From: JAGXQV01 sp964527565
Lineage (GTDB): Bacteria; Pseudomonadota; Gammaproteobacteria; Burkholderiales; Sulfuricellaceae
Direction: 5' to 3'
Assembly (NCBI GenBank): GCA_964527565.1
Contig: CAZGOY010000039.1
Span: 1 to 31,313 of the forward strand
DNA: 31,313 nt
Below, piece by piece: positions 26,095 through 31,313 of this stretch. Below the pieces are notes generated by a model. That model was not told where the DNA came from and made no database searches. It was given only the letters and a program-made list of their open reading frames with translations. Numbering within the stretch: the stretch's first letter is position 1; each line of letters starts with the position of its first letter. The translations under genes were made by a program, and so were the position numbers.

Positions 26095-27093
26095 TTATTT
26101 GTCAAACGGCTTGGGACGCGGGGTCTTGTCGCTGGAAGGCGGCAGGATCGGCAACTGGAATTTCGGCTGGTCGCCGGTCAAGGTCTTCAGGAAGGCAACG
26201 ATCTTGGCGTTTTCCTCGGTGGTGAATTTCTTGCCGAGTTGCACGCGCCCCATGGTGTCGACGGCCTCGGGAAGCGTATCGGCAGCGCCGTCGTGGAAGT
26301 AGGGATAGGTCATCTCCACGTTGCGCAGCGTCGGCACCTTGAAGTTGAAGCGGTCGGCGTCCTTGCCGGTTACCGCGCTACGGCCTTCCGCCGGGCTGCT
26401 GGCCTTGTAGGGTTCCACCACGCCCATCTTCTGGAAGGAATTGCCGCCTACCGCCGGGCCGTTGTGACAGGCCACGCAGCCGCTTTCCTTGAACAGCTTG
26501 TAGCCGGCCAGTTCATTGGTGTTGAGCGCTTTCTTGTCGCCCTTCAGCCATTTGTCGAAACGGGAATTGGGGGTGACCAGCGTGTCCTCAAAGGCGGCAA
26601 TAGCCTGGGTGACCTTGTCGATATCGACCTTGTCGCTGCCGAAAACCTGCTTGAAATCACTAACGTAACCGGGAATCGATTGCAGCATGCCGATAGCTAG
26701 GTCATGGGTGAAGGCCATCTCGCCGGGGTTGGCGATGGGACCACCCGCCTGTTCCTTGAGATCCTTGGCGCGGCCATCCCAGAACTGGGCCACGTTGAGC
26801 GTCGAATTCAGCACGGTGGGCGAGTTGATCGGGCCTTGCTGCCAGTTGTGGCCGATGGAGCTCTTCAGATTGTCCGAACCGCCCATGGAGAGGTTGTGGC
26901 AGGAGTTGCAGGAAATGAAACCCGACTTGGACAGGCGCGGATCGAAAAACAGTTTCTTGCCCAGTTCAACCATTGCCGGGTTTTTTATCTTGGCAGGCTG
27001 GATGGGTTGAATAGGTTCCGAGGTGGTGGCGTGAGTTGCTGAAATCATCAAGCCCATTGCGGAAATCAGGACTGCAAGCATTCTCTTTTTCAT
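26095..27093 (-). CDS. Di-haem cytochrome c peroxidase
   Basis: A 332-aa periplasmic protein of the CcpA/MauG family that reduces hydrogen peroxide with electrons from cytochrome c. It has a signal peptide (MKKRMLAVLISAMGLMISATHA, cleavage about residue 22). Two haem-binding motifs are visible: CNSCH (Cys62, Cys65, His66) and CVACH (Cys206, Cys209, His210). Other family blocks are LGKKLFFDPRLSKSGFISC, FWDGRAKDLKEQAGGPIANP and PTLRNVEMTYPYFHDG. A GAGGGC ribosome site precedes the ATG. It is divergent from dps-oxyR, so three peroxide-defence genes are grouped. It may also be called Ccp or CcpR. Confidence 0.92.
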   Translation of the reverse strand: MKKRMLAVLISAMGLMISATHATTSEPIQPIQPAKIKNPAMVELGKKLFFDPRLSKSGFISCNSCHNLSMGGSDNLKSSIGHNWQQGPINSPTVLNSTLNVAQFWDGRAKDLKEQAGGPIANPGEMAFTHDLAIGMLQSIPGYVSDFKQVFGSDKVDIDKVTQAIAAFEDTLVTPNSRFDKWLKGDKKALNTNELAGYKLFKESGCVACHNGPAVGGNSFQKMGVVEPYKASSPAEGRSAVTGKDADRFNFKVPTLRNVEMTYPYFHDGAADTLPEAVDTMGRVQLGKKFTTEENAKIVAFLKTLTGDQPKFQLPILPPSSDKTPRPKPFDK

Positions 27094-27168
27094 GTTGCCC
27101 TCTTAAAAAGTAATTGAAAAACATTGGAAAAAAGGCTTCTTTCAAAGCCACGGCGAAAACGTGGGTAT

Positions 27169-27197
27169 AGATTAGAATTAATTTAATCTCTTTACAA
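27169..27197 (-). promoter_or_regulatory. Possible peroxidase-gene promoter
   Basis: On the minus strand TTGTAA (27192-27197) and TAATCT (27169-27174) are 17 bases apart, in an AT-rich stretch about 75 bases before the ATG. Both hexamers are imperfect. No OxyR or FNR box was seen next to it. Confidence 0.35.
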
Positions 27198-27367
27198 TGA
27201 CTATTAATTTATTCAATATCAAGGCCAGCCCAGCCCCATTAATTCCCGACATTTGTCAGTGTTTTCCACCCTGGAATGAATTTAGGTTATCGCCGTCCTG
27301 TTTATGGGCACTTGGTGCTAAGGTAGCGCAGGTTCCATTGAAATTATTTCGATTCGGCTGTTGCCTG

Positions 27368-27404
27368 ATAGCCAATAGCTATCTTGTTTATTTGAATGAT
27401 TGAT
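27368..27404 (+). promoter_or_regulatory. OxyR-like binding site upstream of dps
   Basis: The left half is ATAG-N7-CTAT (27368-27371 and 27379-27382), with an A at the expected inner position. The right half, spaced by 7 bases, is weaker (ATTT-N7-TGAT). The OxyR consensus is four such tetramers spaced by 7. The site ends directly before the proposed -35 at 27405, the normal position for activation. OxyR itself is encoded two genes downstream. Confidence 0.6.
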
Positions 27405-27433
27405 TTGGTGAATTTTTATTGCCTGTCTACAAT
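27405..27433 (+). promoter_or_regulatory. Probable dps-oxyR promoter
   Basis: TTGGTG (27405-27410) and TACAAT (27428-27433) are exactly 17 bases apart. The poor -35 fits a promoter that needs an activator. The leader of about 95 bases contains imperfect inverted repeats (GGTATC ... GGGATACC, 27466-27497). Confidence 0.5.
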
Positions 27434-27533
27434 TGGGGTCAGCCGCACCTTGTCCGTTGCAATGGTGGTATCTTTATCCCATACGGCTAGGGATACCGTA
27501 TTTCCAAGCACACCAACCGAAAGGAGATTGAAA

Positions 27534-28040
27534 ATGGCTTCCATGAAAAAATCCGCAAAACCCGCCTCAGTGGCAATGGATATCGGCATTTCCGAGAAAG
27601 ACCGCGCCAAGATCGTCGAAGGGCTGAACCGCCTGCTCGCCGACACCTATACGCTGTACCTCAAGACCCATAATTTTCACTGGAACGTCACCGGCCCGAT
27701 GTTCCAGACCTTGCATCTGATGTTCATGGATTTGTACAACGAACAGTGGATGGCCGTTGATGCTATTGCCGAGCGCATCCGCACCCTGGGGTTTCCCGCG
27801 CCGGGCAGCTACCGTGAATTTGCCGATCTGACCAGTATCGAGGAATGCCATGGCGTGCCGAATGCCCGCGACATGATCCGCCAGGTGGTCGACGGTCAGG
27901 AATCGGTGGTGCGCACCGCGCGCGAGATTTTCCCGGTGGCGGAAAAGGTCGGCGATCAGCCCACACTCGACCTCATCACCCAGCGCATGCAGATCCATGA
28001 GAAAAATGCCTGGATGTTGCGCAGCCTGCTGGAAGACTGA
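27534..28040 (+). CDS. dps: Dps family DNA-binding ferritin-like protein
   Basis: A 168-aa mini-ferritin that forms a 12-subunit shell, oxidises iron with hydrogen peroxide and protects DNA. The ferroxidase segment is visible: LKTHNFHWNVTGPMFQTLH, then LMFMDLYNEQWMAVDAIAERI. The lysine-rich N-terminus (MASMKKSAKPAS) may bind DNA. The ATG at 27534 is preferred because AAGGAG lies 7 bases upstream; the frame is open for 138 more bases but has no ribosome site there. It is followed 31 bases later by oxyR. Confidence 0.94.
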   Translation: MASMKKSAKPASVAMDIGISEKDRAKIVEGLNRLLADTYTLYLKTHNFHWNVTGPMFQTLHLMFMDLYNEQWMAVDAIAERIRTLGFPAPGSYREFADLTSIEECHGVPNARDMIRQVVDGQESVVRTAREIFPVAEKVGDQPTLDLITQRMQIHEKNAWMLRSLLED

Positions 28041-28071
28041 TGAACCAAAAGAGTAATGATTCGGAGCGCCC

Positions 28072-28998
28072 GTGACCCTCACCGACCTGCGCTACATCGT
28101 CGCCTTGGCGCGCGAGCGGCATTTCGGGCGCGCCGCCGAGAAATGCTTCGTTTCGCAGCCGACGCTTTCGGTGTCGGTGAAAAAACTTGAAGACGAACTC
28201 GGCATCCCCCTGTTTGAACGCAGTTCTGGAGAAATCCGCCCCACCCCGGTGGGCGGACAGGTGGTGGCCCAGGCCGAGCGCGTGCTGGCCGAAGCTGGGC
28301 GCGTCAAGGAAATCGCCCTGCAAGGCAAGGACCCGCTGGCCGGAACCCTGCGTCTGGGGGTGATCTACACCATCGGCCCCTACCTGCTGCCGCGCTTGGT
28401 GCCGCGCCTGCGCGAGCACGCACCGGCCATGCCGCTGGTGATCCAGGAGAATTTCACCGTGCGGCTGGTCGAGGCTTTGAAGCGCGGCGACCTCGACATC
28501 ATCATCATCGCCCTACCGCTGGAAGAACCCAGCCTGGCGACGCAGGCGGTTTACGACGAGGCCTTTCGCGCCCTGGTTCCTGCCGGCCATGACTGGACGC
28601 GCGAAAAGCCGCTCGATCCCGCCCGTTTGCTGGAAGAGCCGCTGCTCATGCTCGGCGCCGGCAACTGCTTCCGCGACCAGGTGCTCGATCTGTGCGCCCA
28701 CGCCGCCCATGCGCCGCCGGGGCGGGCGCCACAACTGCTGGAAGGCGGCTCGCTGGAAACCATCCGCTACATGGTGGCGGGCGGCATCGGCGCCACCGTG
28801 ATGCCCGCCAGCGCGGTGGGCAACATCGCGCCGGACGACCCCCTGCTGCGCGTGCTGCCCTTCTCGCCGCCCGACCCGACGCGCCGGGTGGGCCTGGCGT
28901 GGCGCACCAGTTTTCCGCGCCTCAAGGTGGTGGCGTTGCTGCAACAGGCGATGCTGGATTGCGGCTTGCCGGGAACCCAGGCGATAAAAAGGCGCTGA
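28072..28998 (+). CDS. oxyR: Peroxide-sensing LysR-type regulator OxyR
   Basis: A 308-aa LysR-type regulator. The N-terminal helix-turn-helix (LRYIVALARERHFGRAAEKC, then SQPTLSVSVKKLEDELGI) is followed by the sensor domain. The two redox cysteines lie in GNCFRDQVLDLC, at residues 199 and 208, the same numbers as E. coli OxyR, so peroxide should form the activating disulfide. The start is GTG behind GGAG. The preceding gene is dps, and an OxyR-like site stands before the pair, which implies that OxyR raises its own level together with Dps. The gene ends at a bidirectional terminator shared with efp. Confidence 0.95.
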   Translation: MTLTDLRYIVALARERHFGRAAEKCFVSQPTLSVSVKKLEDELGIPLFERSSGEIRPTPVGGQVVAQAERVLAEAGRVKEIALQGKDPLAGTLRLGVIYTIGPYLLPRLVPRLREHAPAMPLVIQENFTVRLVEALKRGDLDIIIIALPLEEPSLATQAVYDEAFRALVPAGHDWTREKPLDPARLLEEPLLMLGAGNCFRDQVLDLCAHAAHAPPGRAPQLLEGGSLETIRYMVAGGIGATVMPASAVGNIAPDDPLLRVLPFSPPDPTRRVGLAWRTSFPRLKVVALLQQAMLDCGLPGTQAIKRR

Positions 28999-29015
28999 AG
29001 GGGAAAGGTGCTCGT

Positions 29016-29047
29016 AAAAAAAGCCGACGCGCAGGTCGGCCTTTTTT
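29016..29047. terminator. Bidirectional terminator between oxyR and efp
   Basis: GCCGAC-GCGCAG-GTCGGC forms a GC-rich stem (29023-29040), flanked by an A-tract on one side and a T-tract on the other. It can stop both the rightward oxyR transcript and the leftward efp transcript. Confidence 0.88.
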
Positions 29048-29064
29048 ACATACCCGAAAAATCG

Positions 29065-29625
29065 TCAGGCGGCGATGCGGCGCTTGAATTCCCCGGTGCG
29101 GGTGTCGATTTCGATCTTGTCGCCGATGTCGCAGAACAAGGCAACCGGCAGTTCGAAGCCGGTGGAGATCTTGGCGGGCTTCATCACCTTGCCGGAAGTA
29201 TCGCCGCGCACCGCGGGTTCGGTGTAGATGATTTCGCGCACGATGGTGTTGGGCAGTTCGACCGAGATCGGCTTTTCGTTGTAGAACACCACTTCGCAGG
29301 GCATGGCGTCTTCGAGGTAGTTGAGCGCGTCGCCCATGTTGTCCTTTTCCACCTCGAACTGGTTGTATTCGCTGTCCATGAACACATACATCGGGTCGGC
29401 GAAGTAGGAATAGGTCGCCTCCTTGCGCTCCAGCACCACCACGTCGAACTTGTCGTCGGCGCGGTACACGGTTTCCTGTGCGGAGCCGGTGAGCAGATTC
29501 TTCATCTTCATCTTGACCACGGACGCGTTGCGCCCGGACTTGCTGTATTCCGCCTTCTGGACGACCATCGGCTCGCTGCCGACCATGATCACGTTACCTG
29601 CGCGTACTTCCTGTGCTGTCTTCAT
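29065..29625 (-). CDS. efp: Translation elongation factor P (Arg32 type)
   Basis: A 186-aa three-domain factor that relieves ribosome stalling at polyproline. The tip of domain I reads YSKSGRNASVVKMKMKNLLTG, with Arg32 where E. coli has Lys34. Such EF-P is activated by rhamnosylation on the arginine by EarP, and earP is the adjacent upstream gene, which supports this. Domain III ends with KIEIDTRTGEFKRRIAA. There is no epmA or epmB nearby, as expected for this type. Confidence 0.96.
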   Translation of the reverse strand: MKTAQEVRAGNVIMVGSEPMVVQKAEYSKSGRNASVVKMKMKNLLTGSAQETVYRADDKFDVVVLERKEATYSYFADPMYVFMDSEYNQFEVEKDNMGDALNYLEDAMPCEVVFYNEKPISVELPNTIVREIIYTEPAVRGDTSGKVMKPAKISTGFELPVALFCDIGDKIEIDTRTGEFKRRIAA

Positions 29626-29681
29626 CGCTTTTGTCCTGCCGAAAAATTAAGTAAATAGGGGGTGGGGGTACAGAAAACCCG

Positions 29682-30875
29682 CTATTTTATCATTGCGTTG
29701 CAAAAATTTACCAGTGCTGCCGCCAAATCGCTGTTTTTCGTCAGGCCGTCCGCCCAGGCGCGCGCATGGCATTCCAGCGTAGCGCGCCGGGCGCACCAGT
29801 CTTCCCACAGGGGCGCCGTCAGCGTGCCCCGATTCCATCCCAGCCACAGGCGCCGCAGATCTGCGGCGGCATCCTCCGGCAAGGCGGCGCAATAGCGGTC
29901 GAGGAAGGCCGCCAGTTTCGCCTCCTGGGCGTCTTCCTCCTGGGGGTAAGCCTGCCACACCAGCGGCTTGCCCGCCCATTGCGCGCGCACGAAGGAATCC
30001 TCGCCGCGCACGAAATTGCAGTCGCAGGCCCACAGCAGGCGGTCATAGGCATCCTGTTCGAGAAAAGGCAGGATGCGCAAGGTCAGATTTCCGTCATGCA
30101 CGGTTTCGCCAGGCAGAAGACTTGTCCTGCCGAGCGCGGCGGCCACGGCGGCGGCGGGCTGGCCTTCCGCCACGCAGCACACCACCGGCGACGGCGCCCC
30201 GGCCCAAGTTGCCAGCAAGGCCGGCACGGCAGGATTGGCATAGCAGAATAGCGACACCGTCAACGCCTCCGGCGCGGGCATTGCCCAGCCGAGTGAAGCC
30301 CAGAAGGCGGCCCTTTCTCCGGCGTCGCCCTGAAAGGCGTCGCGCCGCGCCAGCAGGCCCGCCTCGCGCAGCAGCCCGCCGGTTTGCGCGGTGAAGCCGG
30401 GAAAAAAGAAATGCTTGAGCAGCGGCAGCGACGGATGCGGCGACGGCAGTCCGTGACACCCTTCCACCCAGCCTTCGGCGCTGAGGTATTCCAGGTTGAG
30501 CCAGTGCGGTTTCGGGTCGCGGGCTGCCATGGCCGCAACATAATTCTCCGGCAGACGGCAGCCGAAGGCTTCGATCACCGCGTCCGCCGGTTCGGTTTGC
30601 GGAAACATTGGCGTCCAGCGGCAAACCTCCACCCCAAGGCAAAGCTGGCTTTCCCGCACGGGGTCGAGCGCGGGAAAAAGTTTGTGCAGGGGCGCCGGAT
30701 CATCCACCCACAAACGCACGGCAACCCCGTATTCCCCCGCCAGTTGCCGCGCCAGCCGCCAGCACACCCCCGCATCGCCGAAGTTGTCGATCACCTGGCA
30801 GAAGATGTCCCAGCGACGCAGCGGCACGGTGGGCAGCGGTGAAGGGGGCTTTCCGGCGGGGGGCAGTGGGGGCAT
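29682..30875 (-). CDS. earP: EF-P arginine rhamnosyltransferase EarP
   Basis: A glycosyltransferase of the EarP family (formerly DUF2331) that moves rhamnose from dTDP-rhamnose to Arg32 of EF-P. The catalytic N-terminal block RWDIFCQVIDNFGDAGVCWRLA holds the two essential aspartates (IDNFGDAG), and the C-terminal half has NFVRGEDSFVRAQWAGKP. Start is uncertain: ATG at 30875 gives 397 aa with a proline-rich leader, GTG at 30827 gives 381 aa and a more usual N-terminus; neither has a clear ribosome site. It lies 56 bases before efp in the same direction, so enzyme and substrate are co-transcribed. Confidence 0.93.
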   Translation of the reverse strand: MPPLPPAGKPPSPLPTVPLRRWDIFCQVIDNFGDAGVCWRLARQLAGEYGVAVRLWVDDPAPLHKLFPALDPVRESQLCLGVEVCRWTPMFPQTEPADAVIEAFGCRLPENYVAAMAARDPKPHWLNLEYLSAEGWVEGCHGLPSPHPSLPLLKHFFFPGFTAQTGGLLREAGLLARRDAFQGDAGERAAFWASLGWAMPAPEALTVSLFCYANPAVPALLATWAGAPSPVVCCVAEGQPAAAVAAALGRTSLLPGETVHDGNLTLRILPFLEQDAYDRLLWACDCNFVRGEDSFVRAQWAGKPLVWQAYPQEEDAQEAKLAAFLDRYCAALPEDAAADLRRLWLGWNRGTLTAPLWEDWCARRATLECHARAWADGLTKNSDLAAALVNFCNAMIK

Positions 30876-31075
30876 GGCGGTGAAATCGAAGAGAGGATCA
30901 AAATTCCGGCCTATTGTATTACCGGATGCTTGCCCCGTAGCGGACAACGCAATATCCAAGGCAAACGCACCATGTGGATTGCAGGAGGAAAAGCCGCCGA
31001 GACAACCTACTTCCTTCTTTGAAAAAGGGTGAAGTGGGATTTAGCGGTGGTGGAAATGCAAACGCTGTAAAACGA
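30876..31075. other. Intergenic stretch upstream of earP
   Basis: Less GC-rich than the operons. No gene with a ribosome site or family match was found; frames on both strands look non-coding. The segment near 31010-31040 (TTTGAAAAAGGGTGAAG) resembles a common intergenic motif of bacterial genomes, but nothing more can be said. The earP promoter was not located. Confidence 0.4.
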
Positions 31076-31240
31076 TTAGGCATTGACATCCATTTTGGCC
31101 GGATCATCCATAGCCGTAACTTCAGTGGCGAGATTGATGCGAGAGCGTTCGAATGCATCTGCAAGTTCTCGCTCCAGAGTGCCAGTCCTTTCCGGAGGGC
31201 CGCCGAAGGGCCGAGCCGTTACCTTGGGCATGGTCGCCAT
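31076..31240 (-). CDS. Possible small protein, 54 aa, unknown
   Basis: A minus-strand frame reads MATMPKVTARPFGGPPERTG and ends LATEVTAMDDPAKMDVNA. Its composition looks protein-like (a charged helix LERELADAFERSR), but the ribosome site is poor (GAGG too close to the ATG) and the frame stays open upstream to about 31303, close to the window edge. It may be the end of a degraded gene. No family was recognised. Confidence 0.35.
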   Translation of the reverse strand: MATMPKVTARPFGGPPERTGTLERELADAFERSRINLATEVTAMDDPAKMDVNA

Positions 31241-31313
31241 CACCTCGTCCGGTATGGTGCTAACCTGAATTTTGCATAAGAAGGGCGAACTACCAAGTAA
31301 CTATTTGATATAA

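Noticed and set aside
27197..27403. A 68-aa plus-strand frame between the peroxidase and dps genes
   Set aside because: No ribosome site, odd composition, and it covers the OxyR-like site.
27400..27415. TTGAT-TTGG-TGAAT as an FNR site before dps
   Set aside because: The right half does not match ATCAA, and the OxyR-like site with correct spacing explains the region better.

Overview
The window looks like chromosomal core sequence from a betaproteobacterium, most likely of the Nitrosomonadales or a relative. This is inferred from gene content and recalled protein similarity; no search was run. The sequence is GC-rich with tightly packed operons. Supporting signs are an EF-P with Arg32 beside its rhamnosyltransferase gene earP, an isc operon with two cysteine desulfurase genes, and a dps-oxyR pair. 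There are no rRNA or tRNA genes, CRISPR arrays, phage genes or complete insertion sequences.

Layout. (1) 81-4050, minus: ydbH, a tiny ynbE lipoprotein gene (52 aa) and ydbL, a predicted inner-to-outer-membrane lipid bridge. (2) 4284-11754, plus: cysE, iscR, a NifS-like cysteine desulfurase, iscS, iscU, iscA, hscB, hscA and fdx, a full route from serine to assembled Fe-S clusters. IscR-type operators overlap promoters before both cysE and iscR. Two intergenic inverted-repeat elements interrupt the operon, at 6772-6857 and 8538-8617. (3) 11755-13933: a 59-aa unknown gene (minus), hslO (Hsp33) and an antitoxin/PIN toxin pair. (4) 13965-17181, minus: rimO, an FNR-like regulator with one expected cysteine missing, a candidate terminated small RNA or leader, and a two-receiver response regulator whose first receiver is degenerate. 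(5) 17379-19682, plus: a tiny ORF, a Na/Pi cotransporter family protein and a DUF2062 membrane protein. (6) 19756-25991, minus: pdxJ-acpS-nagZ, ilvD, and a ybhP/clsB-like pair. (7) 26095-28998: a di-haem cytochrome c peroxidase (minus) divergent from dps-oxyR (plus), with an OxyR-like site against the dps -35. (8) 29065-30875, minus: earP-efp. The last 440 bases hold little beyond one possible small ORF.

How the genes fit together: much of the window concerns Fe-S chemistry and oxidative stress. CysE and the isc genes supply sulfur and assemble clusters. RimO and IlvD are Fe-S client enzymes, and IscR and possibly the FNR-like protein sense clusters. Hsp33, Dps, OxyR and the peroxidase protect against peroxide. 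The most interesting points are the paired IscR operators that join cysE to the isc regulon, the 86-bp inverted-repeat element inside the isc operon, the candidate small RNA near 14.9 kb, the pseudo-receiver response regulator and the OxyR site before dps-oxyR. I found no clearly new multi-gene system.
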